A stretch of 25,121 nucleotides of DNA, taken from NCBI GenBank assembly GCA_050743625.1, contig JBOGED010000145.1, forward strand, positions 1-25,121, written 5' to 3'. The notes beneath the pieces are model-generated. The model was not told the origin of the DNA, searched no databases, and worked only from the letters and a program-made list of their open reading frames with translations. Origin of the DNA: JBOGED01 sp050743625. GTDB lineage: Bacteria > Actinomycetota > Nitriliruptoria > Euzebyales > Egibacteraceae. The first letter of the stretch is position 1, and each line of letters opens with the position of its first letter. Shown in pieces: positions 14,413-22,153 of this stretch. A program made the translations under genes and the position numbers.

Positions 14413-16187
14413 CACGTGTTCCGTTCGACGATCCGCGGCTCAGCCAGGTAGGTCGTCCGGAACTGTTCCTGCTCTGCCCGGCCGTCGGGGAACCGCAGGA
14501 CACGGGTGACGGCGACGTCGAACCCCGGCCTTCCGCCCTCCTGCAAGACGCGCTCGGTCCCCGGCGGGAGCTCGTCGTTCTCCCGGTAGATGGCATCGGC
14601 CGTCGTCGGGTTGGTGCGCGCACCGGTGGCGGACTCGACCGTCACCCACTTGGTGCTCCAGAACGACACGGTGATCGCCGTGTCCGAATACGAGGTCTGC
14701 ACGAGGATCCCGTGCGGTGAGTCGTTCGTGAACTTCAGGTCGACGGTCGGATAGTTCAGCGTCGCCTCGCGGCCCTCGGGATAGCGGCTGATGTAGTACG
14801 AATGTGGCTTGTGCTGGATGATGTCGTACCCACCGAAGTACGCGGCGTTGAACATCGTCGTGGTGAATTGGCTCACGCCCCCACCGACCTCGTCGACGAA
14901 CTCGCCGTGCTGGATCGCGCCGCCCTCCACGAAACCCTTCTCCGCCGTCCGCGGACCGACGTGGCCGTTCAGCGAGAACGTCTCGCCAGGCATGATCACC
15001 GCTTCGTCGACGAGCTCCGCGATCCGGTGGATGTTCGTCACTCGCCCTTCACAGCAGGCGTGGTTCGTGGTGAAGGTCGACACCTGCTGTGTGATGTTCA
15101 AGGCGCGCGCCTCCTCCGTCGTGAGCGACGGCTGCAGCACCTCGCCCGCGAGCTCGTCCTCGCGGAGCCCGTTGCGGGTGGCAAGCTCCAGCACCTGCCT
15201 GGCCGTCGCGACGGGATCGAAGCGGAAGCCCGGGCCTGACTCGCTGATCGACACCGCTCCTCCGGCCACGGAGAACCGAGCGCTGACCGGTTCGGCCTCG
15301 AACATGGCGCGCCTTGCGGCGTCGACAACACGCCCGACCGCGGCGGGATCGGCCACCAGCCGCAAGGCGGGTTCACCTTGCGAGCCTGGCTCGGCTCGAA
15401 GGATCGTGCCGATCTCCGCCGGGGTCAGCTCCAGGGCCGTATCTCCGCGAGACAACGTGACCGGAGCCGATACCGCCCTCGCGGCCTGAGCGAACAACAC
15501 GTCGACATCCGCCGCGCTCGTCCGTGGTTCCGCGGGCTCGCTCGGGGCGGCCAGCTCTGCGTCGCGACCTTCCCGCAGCACCGCCCGGGCCATCTCGCCG
15601 AGAGGCTCAGGCAGGACTCGCACGCCAGGCCGCGGGTCGACGCGGACGGCGATCGCGCCTTCGAAGCGCACCGTACCCTCGACCGCCGGGCTGCTGAGCT
15701 CGGTGGCGGCGGAGACCGCCCATCCGTCTAGGCGCTGGTCATCGATCCTCTGGACAGGCAGGACCGGGATCGTCCCGGTGAAGGAGCGGAGGTGGTCGGC
15801 AAGCGCCGCGACGGGGTTGGCCTGGCGCCCGCGATCGAGCACGGCTTCGACGGTGCGGTTGACATCGATCGCATAGCCGAGCTCGTCCGCGGTCGTGGTG
15901 ACGCGTTCGGAGCCGCGGGTCGCGGTGAGCGTGACGGCGGCACTGTCCTCGGCGATCCGTGCCACGGTGTCCCGAAGCGCGGCGCCTTCCAGCCCGCCGA
16001 GCTCAACGTCTGACAGGGTGACACCTGGCAGCGCACCGTGGCGGGTCACCCTGAGGGCGAGCAACATGAGACCGCACAGCACCACGACGCCGGCCATGAC
16101 GGCCAGCGTGTTCAGGATCGGCCGCTTCGGGGATGGAAGCCGGCCCGGGATCGGTTCGGTAGGTGGTGCCGCGATTGGGGTCTCCAT
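14412..16187 (-). CDS. VanW-domain cell-wall-associated membrane protein
   Basis: A 591-aa protein with one N-terminal membrane helix (about residues 27-46, LNTLAVMAGVVVLCGLMLLAL), two extracytoplasmic repeats of the type found before VanW domains (peptidoglycan-binding-4-like; GVTLSDVELGGLEG at about 55-68 and a related stretch beyond residue 240), and a C-terminal VanW domain (GETFSLNGHVGPRTAEKGF, then GGGVSQFTTTMFNAAYFGG). VanW is linked to glycopeptide-resistance clusters and to cell-wall modification, but its activity is not established. It is first in a minus-strand run with the two CNNM genes. The 152 bp to the divergent M23 gene should hold both promoters. No strong ribosome-binding site is visible before ATG 16187. 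Confidence 0.88.
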   Translation of the reverse strand: METPIAAPPTEPIPGRLPSPKRPILNTLAVMAGVVVLCGLMLLALRVTRHGALPGVTLSDVELGGLEGAALRDTVARIAEDSAAVTLTATRGSERVTTTADELGYAIDVNRTVEAVLDRGRQANPVAALADHLRSFTGTIPVLPVQRIDDQRLDGWAVSAATELSSPAVEGTVRFEGAIAVRVDPRPGVRVLPEPLGEMARAVLREGRDAELAAPSEPAEPRTSAADVDVLFAQAARAVSAPVTLSRGDTALELTPAEIGTILRAEPGSQGEPALRLVADPAAVGRVVDAARRAMFEAEPVSARFSVAGGAVSISESGPGFRFDPVATARQVLELATRNGLREDELAGEVLQPSLTTEEARALNITQQVSTFTTNHACCEGRVTNIHRIAELVDEAVIMPGETFSLNGHVGPRTAEKGFVEGGAIQHGEFVDEVGGGVSQFTTTMFNAAYFGGYDIIQHKPHSYYISRYPEGREATLNYPTVDLKFTNDSPHGILVQTSYSDTAITVSFWSTKWVTVESATGARTNPTTADAIYRENDELPPGTERVLQEGGRPGFDVAVTRVLRFPDGRAEQEQFRTTYLAEPRIVERNT

Positions 16188-16339
16188 GAGCCCGGCGCTA
16201 GCCTAGCAGCCCGGCCGCAGCAGTACGCCTCACGAGGTCGGTCGCGCCTCTTTGACCTTCTGTGTCAGCGCTGCATAGCATTCGGCCACTTCCTCCCGAC
16301 TCGCGTAGTTCTGCACTGCGTCTAGTGCGAGGAGCAATA

Positions 16340-17455
16340 GTGCTGTCACTGCGCTCGTGCCTTCGAACTGTGCTGATAACCGGCATGGTCGCCCTCCTGT
16401 CGTGCGCCGTGCTGGCGGGTTCCGCGAGCGCCGCGGGATCCCCAGAGGAGCGGAGAGCCGCCGCGAGCCGGCTGACCGTTTCGCAGATCCGCGCGCAACT
16501 CGACGAAGCGCGCGCTGATCGCGATGGCCGGTTGTCCGCGCTTGAGGACGCCGAGCGGACATTCGCCACCGTAATGGAGGCCGTCGGCGCCGCGGAGCTT
16601 GCCGTACAGCGACAGCAACTCGCCGTGGACTACGCCCGGGGAGACTTGATCGCGCTGGAGGCGCGCGCCGAGCAGCAGCGGAAGGCCCTGGCCGCGCAGG
16701 CCGAACAGCTGTACAAGCAAGGCACCACAGGGAACATCACGGCCCTTCTGGAAGCCGTCAACCCCGCCGACGCCCTGCGAAGGTCCGCCTACGCTGACGC
16801 GATCAGCCGCACGGAGCGCCGCGCCATGGAGCGCGTGGGCGTCGCGCGCGTCGCGATCGACGCCCAGCGCAAGAAGCTCGACTCTGAGGAGGGCAGCCTG
16901 ACGCGCGTCCTGGCCGAGCAGCGCGCGCTTCTGGCCGACGTTTCAAAGATTCGTGACAACGCGGAGATCGCGGCGATCGCGAGCGAGCAGCGGTTGGCTG
17001 ATCTGGAGGATCACCTTGAGGTCGAGGATCGCGAGATCACCTCGATCACCCGGCAGTCTCCTTCAGGTGGCGGCGCTCCCGTGGTTGGCCGTGGTGGCTG
17101 GATCTGGCCGGCGAAGGGTCCTATCACCAGCAGTTTCGGGAGTCGCTGGGGACGGATGCACAAGGGCATCGACATCGGAGCGCCGACCGGTGCCCCGATC
17201 CTCGCCGCCAGATCCGGCACGGTCAGCTACGCCGGCGCGATGTCCGGTTACGGTAACGTCGTCATCGTCGATCACCTCGGCGGCTTGAGTACTCTCTACG
17301 CGCACCAGAGCGCTATCGCGGTCCGCAATGGCGAGCAGGTTGGGCAGGGCGAACGCATCGGCAGCGTGGGCTGCACCGGCCGCTGCACCGGTCCCCACCT
17401 CCACTTCGAGATCCGCATAAACGGCGCCGCCCGCAACCCCACCAGCTTCCTGTAG
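16340..17455 (+). CDS. Secreted coiled-coil M23 (LytM) peptidoglycan endopeptidase
   Basis: A 371-aa secreted protein. Residues 1-32 form a signal peptide (basic LRSCLRT, hydrophobic TGMVALLSCAVLAG, cleavage near ASA-A). Residues 40-240 are a long charged coiled coil (for example ARADRDGRLSALEDAERTF), as in NlpD/EnvC-like or RipA-like regulators of wall hydrolysis. The C-terminal LytM domain has zinc ligands H274 and D278 (HKGIDIG) and the HLH motif with H353/H355, so it should be active. GTG 16340 is chosen because GAGGAG (16329-16334) lies five bases upstream; a frame from 16262 would mask the signal peptide. Downstream lies the R2 hairpin. Confidence 0.92.
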   Translation: MLSLRSCLRTVLITGMVALLSCAVLAGSASAAGSPEERRAAASRLTVSQIRAQLDEARADRDGRLSALEDAERTFATVMEAVGAAELAVQRQQLAVDYARGDLIALEARAEQQRKALAAQAEQLYKQGTTGNITALLEAVNPADALRRSAYADAISRTERRAMERVGVARVAIDAQRKKLDSEEGSLTRVLAEQRALLADVSKIRDNAEIAAIASEQRLADLEDHLEVEDREITSITRQSPSGGGAPVVGRGGWIWPAKGPITSSFGSRWGRMHKGIDIGAPTGAPILAARSGTVSYAGAMSGYGNVVIVDHLGGLSTLYAHQSAIAVRNGEQVGQGERIGSVGCTGRCTGPHLHFEIRINGAARNPTSFL

Positions 17456-17473
17456 CGCGCTCCCCGCCCCCAC

Positions 17474-17525
17474 TTTCCTGCACTGTGCAGAGTTAGTCCG
17501 GTATACCGGACCAACTCTGCACAAT
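17474..17525. repeat. 52-bp palindromic repeat, copy R2 (hairpin at convergent gene ends)
   Basis: It is identical to R1 (8487-8538) at 50 of 52 bases. The stem GTGCAGAGTTAGTCCGG (17485-17501) with CCGGACCAACTCTGCAC (17506-17522) has one A-C mismatch and a four-base loop. It separates the convergent ends of the M23 gene and the LCP gene, the same setting as R1, and could terminate both. Confidence 0.85.
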
Positions 17526-17533
17526 ACGGCTCG

Positions 17534-18934
17534 TCAGCAGCTCGAAGGCTGCGGAGCGACCGCTGTCGATGCCGGCGGAGAAGGTGGCGCCGCGTCGAGC
17601 CGGGCGTCGGGGCCGAGCACCAACGTCACCTCTCTGATACCGCTGGACTCTTGGGTCTGCACCCCGGGCACCTGGCTCGCTACCAGCTGGGCCCCTGCCT
17701 CCAAGCCTCGGGGATAGCGCACGACGGTCTGATTGACCGACTCGGCGTTGCCCACGTCGGTTATCGGAAAGCCGCGGCTAGACAGCACCTGTTGCGCTCG
17801 GGCCGCGAGGCCGTCGATACCCGCGCCGTTGAGGATCGCGACACGCACGTCAGCGGGGGTCAACGCGGCCACCTCCTCGGCGGTCGGGATGCGCAAGATC
17901 GACGAGTCGCGGAACCCAGCGAATAGCGCCTCGGCGGCGGGCTCGTCGAGACGGATCACGTCCGCGCCGCCGACCCTCGCGAAGCTGCCCGGCACGGTGT
18001 AGGTCGCGATGCCGCCTCCCGCAAGGCCTTCGGCGGCGCTGGCTAGGCGGACAAGATCGACAGGACCGAGACCGCGATCCGCGGTCACCGACGAACCGGC
18101 GGCGCCGGCCACACGGAAGAGCCTCGGCACGTTCACGAGCGTGTGCGGTGACACGACCTCCTTGGCAAGCTCGGACAGGAAACGCTGCTGCCGCGCAACC
18201 CTCCCCAAGTCTCCGTCACCGTCGATGTGCCGGGCGCGGACGAATCCGACCGCGCGCCGGCCGTCGAGCACCACACAGCCGGCGGGGAGATCCAGCCCAG
18301 CGAGCCGGTCGACCAGCGGCCGGTCGAGGAGGATCGGTATCCCGCCGAGGGCATCGACGATCCGGCTGAAGCCGAACAGGTTCACCTCTACATAGGTATC
18401 GATCCCGATGCCGGTCAGCTCGGTGACCGTCTTCACCAGGCACGTCGGCCCGCCCGACGCATAGGCGCCGTTGATGCGTCCCCGAGTTCCGTCGCAATGG
18501 CGCACGAGGAGGTCGCGCGGGAAGGACAGCATCGCGGCCCGCCCTCCGGAGACGGACATGAGAAAGATCGTGTCGGTGCGGCGGCCCTCGACCGGCTCCG
18601 TGCCAAGCGCCTGCAGCTCCTCGGCCGTAAACCCCTCGCGGCTGTCTGAACCGACGACGAGCACGTTCAGTTCGTCGACCGGGTTGCCACTTAACCCGCC
18701 TACTGGGACGCGCGCGATCCTCCCGCTGAGATAAACCCCCAACGATGCAATGACGACGACCGCGACGACCGCGAGAATCACGCCAATCGTGATGGTTAGC
18801 CGGAGCAGGCTCCGGGCTCCAGGTACGGGTCGCTGGCATCCCCGCACCACTGGACCGACAAATGGCTCTTCCGGAGGAGGTCTCGGTGGTGCGGCCTCGT
18901 CCTGGAGGACGGGCCGCAGGCCCTTGCTGCTCAT
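17534..18934 (-). CDS. LytR-CpsA-Psr (LCP) family glycopolymer ligase with LytR_C domain
   Basis: A 466-aa protein that would attach polysaccharide or teichoic-acid-like glycans to peptidoglycan from a lipid-linked donor, acting outside the membrane. A Pro-rich cytoplasmic N-terminus (PPRPPPEEPF) precedes one membrane helix (about 46-69). The LCP domain follows, with VVGSDSREG, RRTDTIFLMSV, SFPRDLLV and the arginine cluster typical of the pyrophosphate-binding site. A C-terminal LytR_C domain (about 370-450, VRVAILNGAGIDGLAARAQQVL) ends in a Pro/Ser tail. ATG 18934 is used; an upstream ATG at 19003 would add 23 basic residues. The nearest ribosome-binding-like GGGAG is unusually far (about 12 bases), so the start is not certain. 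Confidence 0.9.
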   Translation of the reverse strand: MSSKGLRPVLQDEAAPPRPPPEEPFVGPVVRGCQRPVPGARSLLRLTITIGVILAVVAVVVIASLGVYLSGRIARVPVGGLSGNPVDELNVLVVGSDSREGFTAEELQALGTEPVEGRRTDTIFLMSVSGGRAAMLSFPRDLLVRHCDGTRGRINGAYASGGPTCLVKTVTELTGIGIDTYVEVNLFGFSRIVDALGGIPILLDRPLVDRLAGLDLPAGCVVLDGRRAVGFVRARHIDGDGDLGRVARQQRFLSELAKEVVSPHTLVNVPRLFRVAGAAGSSVTADRGLGPVDLVRLASAAEGLAGGGIATYTVPGSFARVGGADVIRLDEPAAEALFAGFRDSSILRIPTAEEVAALTPADVRVAILNGAGIDGLAARAQQVLSSRGFPITDVGNAESVNQTVVRYPRGLEAGAQLVASQVPGVQTQESSGIREVTLVLGPDARLDAAPPSPPASTAVAPQPSSC

Positions 18935-19298
18935 CTGAAGAACGCACTCCCGCTGACCACGCCACACCTTTCGGAGCAGCCACCGTAACCCAAGCCGCGC
19001 CATCGGGCCAGGTCCGACAGGCCGAGGTGCGTGAGGGCATGGAGTGCTGCCCGGCGCCGATTTTGCTCAAGCATCGTGACAATATTGCAAATCTTGTTCG
19101 GCCCGACCTCGCGAAGTGTGGCGCACTTACGCCAGGATGTCCGCCTAGAGTGATGGAGTCGTCGTCTTCGCGGTGCTGATCCAACGCGAGCTGGTCGGTC
19201 GGCGGGCGAATGAGCATTCTGGAACCCGACTACGAAGGTCACGTAGAGGAGCGCCGACCGGGTCACCGGAGATATTCCTTATCGTGAGGATTTAATGG
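18935..19298. other. Intergenic region between divergent LCP and ABC-transporter genes
   Basis: It holds no convincing gene. An AT-rich pocket at about 19056-19100, with the palindrome CAATATTG (19080-19087), stands out and probably contains a promoter, but I cannot match a good -35/-10 pair on either strand. A small dyad AAGTG-N5-CACTT lies at 19114-19128. A 25-codon frame (19210-19287) has no ribosome-binding site and runs into the site of the ABC gene. Confidence 0.4.
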
Positions 19299-20309
19299 AT
19301 GCCACAGTTTGGCCCTGATAGTGCGGTAGTTGCTCGAGGGCTCACCAAGACCTATGGGACAGCTCGGGTGGTCAATGACCTTTCGTTCGATGTGCCTTTT
19401 GGATCGGTGACGGGCTTCCTTGGACCGAACGGCGCGGGCAAGACGACGACCGTGCGCATGATCCTCGGGCTCGTGCGCCCCGACGCGGGGACCGTGACCG
19501 TCTTCGGCGAGCCGTATCGCAGGCTTGGGCGCCCGACGGAGTTGGTAGGCGCGCTCCTCGATGGCTCTGGCGGCCACCCCTGGCGATGCGCTCGTGATCA
19601 CCTTCGGATCCTGGCAGGGATGGCTGGTCTCCCGGCAGGCCGGGTCGACGAGGTGCTCGATCTCGTCGATCTCAGGTACGCCGCGGCTCGCCGGGTCGGC
19701 AAATTCTCACTCGGTATGCGGCAGCGTCTCGGGATCGCGGGCGCTCTGCTTGGAGATCCCCGGCTGCTGATCTTGGACGAGCCCGCCAATGGGCTCGACC
19801 CCGCCGGTATCCGGTGGCTGCGCGGGTTCCTGCGGGCGCTCGCCGACGAGGGACGGGCGATCTTCGTCTCCAGTCACATCCTCATGGAGATCACACAGGT
19901 CGCGGATCGCGCGTTGATCATCAATAAGGGGACGCTGGTCGCCGAGTCGAGTCTCGACCAGCTCGCCGGAACCGCTCCTTCGGCGGTGCGGATCCGGATC
20001 CGGATGGCTGACGTGGAGCTACTTCATACGCTCTTGGAGGGGAACGGGGCCAAGGTCGAGCGGCTTGGGGAAGACCAGCTCCGGGCGATTGGCATGACCA
20101 CCGCAGACGTTGGCTGGTTGGCGGCGCGGCACCAGATACCCCTGCTCGAGAACAGCACAGAGCCGTCCAACCTTGAAGAAGCGTTCTTCCAGTTGACGGA
20201 CGGTAAGGGCGATCCGGACGCGTCGACAGCGTCCAGGCCTGGGTCCGCAGCTCCTGCTGGGGGGCCCGGTCCGGAGGGCGCGGGCGCTCACGAGGAGGTC
20301 AACTCGTGA
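19299..20309 (+). CDS. ABC-2-type transporter ATP-binding protein
   Basis: A 336-aa ATPase of the drug/peptide exporter type (BcrA/CcmA-like). Walker A is GPNGAGKT (42-49), the signature FSLGMRQRL begins at F136 in the LGM variant common in this subgroup, and Walker B ends in D160-E161. The switch His is in SSHILMEI. ATG 19299 has GAGGA at 19286-19290. After the domain (about residue 300) comes a low-complexity Ala/Pro/Gly tail of about 30 residues; part of it (about 307-320) is encoded by the 41-bp dispersed repeat. It overlaps the permease by four bases (GTGA). Its place before a peptide and protease gene suggests export of, or immunity to, that peptide. Confidence 0.92.
   Translation: MPQFGPDSAVVARGLTKTYGTARVVNDLSFDVPFGSVTGFLGPNGAGKTTTVRMILGLVRPDAGTVTVFGEPYRRLGRPTELVGALLDGSGGHPWRCARDHLRILAGMAGLPAGRVDEVLDLVDLRYAAARRVGKFSLGMRQRLGIAGALLGDPRLLILDEPANGLDPAGIRWLRGFLRALADEGRAIFVSSHILMEITQVADRALIINKGTLVAESSLDQLAGTAPSAVRIRIRMADVELLHTLLEGNGAKVERLGEDQLRAIGMTTADVGWLAARHQIPLLENSTEPSNLEEAFFQLTDGKGDPDASTASRPGSAAPAGGPGPEGAGAHEEVNS
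20216..20256. repeat. 41-bp dispersed palindromic repeat, copy B (inside coding sequence)
   Basis: It matches 184-224 at 37 of 41 positions. Here it is read in frame as part of the C-terminal tail of the ABC ATPase (encoding DASTASRPGSAAPA). The core dyad GGACGC-N7-GCGTCC is intact. Insertion near the 3' end, after the ATPase domain, would be tolerated. Confidence 0.8.
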
Positions 20310-21082
20310 GCAGATGGACGGATGCGCACCGCCGCATATCGCTCTCGCAGCTCGCCGCCGCTGAGGTCTTGCGGATCTGCACGACGCCGGTCGTGTGGAC
20401 CCTCCTCATCGGGGGGGTGGCACTCGCCGTCCTTACCATGGCGACGGGGATAACCACCGCTGTACAGGCCGGCACGCCTCTGGTTTCCCGGGATGGGCTG
20501 CGTCTCATCTTCGCGTCGGCTGTCTCGGCCTGGATCTTCTCGATGGCATTGGGGGTCTTGGGGATGGCGGGGGAATATCGCCATCGCACGGCAAGCGCGA
20601 CGTTCCTCGCGGAGCCCCTCCGATGGCGGGTGTTCGTCGCCAAAGTCATGGCACACGGGCTGTTCGGCCTCGTCTTTGGACTCGTGACGGGCGCTGCGAC
20701 GCTCGGGATCGGATGGGTTTGGTTGCGGGCGTTGGGGGCGCACCTGGCCTTGACCCGCGAGCTGTGGCTGATCCTTGGGGGAGCGCTCATCGCGACCGCG
20801 CTGTATGCGATGCTCGGCGTCGGGATCGGGGCGCTCGTTCGCAGCCAGGTCGGCGCCGTCGCAGCGGTTCTTGGGTGGAGCCTCATCGAGGCGTCGATCC
20901 TCGGCAACCTATGGCCTGAAGGACAACGGTACTTTCCGAACGCGGCAGCGTCTGCGCTCACTCCCACTCCTGGAGCTGACGTGCTGTCCGTCGGGATGGG
21001 TGAGCTGCTGTTCGGAGGCTATGTCCTCGCTTTTCTCTTGCTCGGCCTGCAATCCGTCCGGCGACGCGATGTCCCCGGCTAA
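20306..21082 (+). CDS. ABC-2-type transporter permease
   Basis: A 258-aa polytopic membrane protein with about six hydrophobic segments (for example WTLLIGGVALAVLTMATGI, LIFASAVSAWIFSMALGVLGMAG, LWLILGGALIATALYAMLGVGIGAL, LLFGGYVLAFLLLGL). The EYRHRTASATFLAEPLRWRVFVAK loop between segments is characteristic of ABC-2 permeases. GTG 20306 overlaps the ATPase stop as GTGA, so the two form one transporter. Substrate unknown; context suggests a hydrophobic peptide. Confidence 0.9.
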   Translation: MSRWTDAHRRISLSQLAAAEVLRICTTPVVWTLLIGGVALAVLTMATGITTAVQAGTPLVSRDGLRLIFASAVSAWIFSMALGVLGMAGEYRHRTASATFLAEPLRWRVFVAKVMAHGLFGLVFGLVTGAATLGIGWVWLRALGAHLALTRELWLILGGALIATALYAMLGVGIGALVRSQVGAVAAVLGWSLIEASILGNLWPEGQRYFPNAAASALTPTPGADVLSVGMGELLFGGYVLAFLLLGLQSVRRRDVPG

Positions 21083-21090
21083 GCGTCTGT

Positions 21091-21099
21091 GATACTGAG
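21091..21099 (+). promoter_or_regulatory. Extended -10 promoter and probable leaderless start of the first LuxR gene
   Basis: GATACT (21091-21096) is preceded by TGT (21088-21090), an extended -10 form. The transcript would begin at about 21100-21103, on the GTG start. No ribosome-binding site precedes that codon. The same GATACT hexamer occurs before the peptide gene at 21889-21894. Confidence 0.4.
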
Positions 21100-21783
21100 G
21101 TGATCTCGCAACACATGAGCGCTTTTAACCTTACCGCCGAAGGCTGGAACGTCACGAGTCACTCCTCCAAGAGCAGCCCACTGGTTTCCACGGGCAGCCC
21201 GCGGGTTTTGATAGTCAGCCAAAGCGCGCTGATGCGGGCGGGCATGCATGCGCTGCTCCACGACCAACCAGTCGTGCTCGTCGATGCGCTCTCACGCGTG
21301 GAGCAGCTCTCTTCATCCGTGTCCGTGAAACGGGCGCAGGTCGCGTTGATCGCTCCTGTCGGGGGCCTCACGACCGCGTTGCGGACGCTCTTGATCCACC
21401 AGGCCCGGTCCTTGCGCATGGTGCTGTTGCTTGCCCCGGCGGCCGTGAAGATCCACGCTGAGCGCTTGAAAGCGGCGGGGAACATTCAGTGCTTGACACT
21501 CCAGGCGCCTCGGGAGGCGATCGTGCGGGCTCTGACCAATCCCGTACCCCGGCCGATGGGCGGCCTAGGTAGCGAGCGTGTCAGCCGTGGGCCTGGCGGC
21601 CGGCTCACGCCTCGCCAGCAAGAGGTGCTCGACTGTTTGGCCAGAGGCTTAAGCAACTTCGAAATCGCCGCACAATTGGTTATTAGAGAAGACACCGTCA
21701 AAGCCCACCTTGGCGCCGTGTACCGAAAGCTTGGGGTGAGGAGCCGGGCTGAGGCGATTACGGCCTACCTCGAGGTCGGCTGA
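21100..21783 (+). CDS. LuxR-type regulator with degenerate receiver-like N-terminus
   Basis: A 227-aa regulator. The C-terminal LuxR/GerE HTH (about 168-227) is complete: LTPRQQEVLDCLARGLSNFEIAAQLVIREDTVKAHL. The N-terminal half looks like a receiver fold (RVLIVSQSALMRAGMHALL at 35-53) but lacks the acidic pair and a clear phospho-accepting Asp, so control by a histidine kinase is unlikely. Start is GTG 21100 (probably leaderless) or ATG 21115. It lies 17 bp after the permease and directly upstream of the peptide gene, so it is probably the local regulator. GAGG followed by TGATG at its end may couple a 34-codon downstream frame. Confidence 0.85.
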   Translation: MISQHMSAFNLTAEGWNVTSHSSKSSPLVSTGSPRVLIVSQSALMRAGMHALLHDQPVVLVDALSRVEQLSSSVSVKRAQVALIAPVGGLTTALRTLLIHQARSLRMVLLLAPAAVKIHAERLKAAGNIQCLTLQAPREAIVRALTNPVPRPMGGLGSERVSRGPGGRLTPRQQEVLDCLARGLSNFEIAAQLVIREDTVKAHLGAVYRKLGVRSRAEAITAYLEVG

Positions 21784-21804
21784 TGTCTTATTGGATAACG
21801 CGTC

Positions 21805-21894
21805 ATCGCAAAATGCGCTATCGCCTTTGTTGGGTAAGTCGATGCCACGAAGGTGGCACAAGGCCTTGTTCGAGGTGGCGCAATTAGCGATACT
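21805..21894 (+). promoter_or_regulatory. Promoter of the peptide gene with two inverted operator-like motifs
   Basis: A -35-like TTGTTC (21866-21871) and a -10-like GATACT (21889-21894) are 17 bases apart. Motif 2, GCGCAATTAGCGAT (21878-21891), overlaps the -10. Motif 1, at 21805-21818, reads on the minus strand GCGCATTTTGCGAT, matching motif 2 at 12 of 14 positions in inverted orientation, with centres 73 bp apart (about seven turns). A hairpin TGCCAC-GAAG-GTGGCA (21843-21858) lies between them. The adjacent LuxR-type protein is the obvious candidate binder. Confidence 0.5.
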
Positions 21895-21949
21895 TTTAGG
21901 GTGTGGCAATCGATGATGTCGCTCCCCGATACGATCCAAGGAGATTAGA

Positions 21950-22078
21950 GTGAATATTGTCCACGATGAAAGCCTGGGTATCGAGGTGCTGGAGGGCATC
22001 AATGCACCCTTGATCGGCGCTCTTCTCGGAGCGGTGGGCTCGCTCGTGAGGGGATTGCTCGTCCTCCTCGGCCTTTAA
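21950..22078 (+). CDS. 42-aa hydrophobic peptide, candidate RiPP/bacteriocin-like precursor
   Basis: A GTG start at 21950 is preceded by a perfect AAGGAG (21938-21943) at six bases, the best ribosome-binding site of this region; the stop is TAA 22076-22078. The N-terminal 20 residues are polar and acidic (D6, E7, E12, E15) and end in VLEGINAP (13-20). The remaining 22 residues are almost wholly Leu/Gly/Ala/Val/Ile with one Arg (R34) and one Ser (S31). Glycines 23, 27, 30 and 35 form a GxxxG-like zipper; no Cys or Thr is present. An acidic leader with a LE-x3-AP end plus a membrane-active core resembles daptide-type or other helical RiPP precursors. It is followed by a PqqD-M50 protease gene. 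An unmodified peptide toxin or signal is the alternative. Confidence 0.72.
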   Translation: MNIVHDESLGIEVLEGINAPLIGALLGAVGSLVRGLLVLLGL

Positions 22079-22117
22079 TAGCCCAAGCGATACCGCGTGT
22101 TGTTCGATGAGGTGAAC

Positions 22118-22153
22118 CCGAGGATCTGTCACACATGTGTGACAGATCCTCGG
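22118..22153 (+). promoter_or_regulatory. 36-bp perfect palindrome between peptide and protease genes
   Basis: CCGAGGATCTGTCACA (22118-22133) and TGTGACAGATCCTCGG (22138-22153) are perfect inverted arms around CATG. The palindrome begins 39 bp after the peptide stop and ends immediately before ATG 22154. It could be an attenuating or mRNA-stabilising hairpin that keeps peptide expression above that of the protease, or an operator. It would hide any ribosome-binding site for that ATG. Confidence 0.75.

Noticed and set aside
16340..16420. M23 peptidase as a lipoprotein (LLSC)
   Set aside because: The residue before Ser is Leu, not the usual small lipobox residue, and a normal signal-peptidase I site (ASA-A) follows.
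19210..19287. 25-codon frame just before the ABC ATPase
   Set aside because: No ribosome-binding site, no recognisable composition, and it runs into the start signals of the ATPase gene.
21950..22078. Classic daptide, lanthipeptide or circular bacteriocin assignment for the 42-aa peptide
   Set aside because: There is no C-terminal Thr, no Cys and only a single core Ser, and no matching tailoring enzymes or DUF95-type gene in the window; only a general peptide-precursor call is supported.
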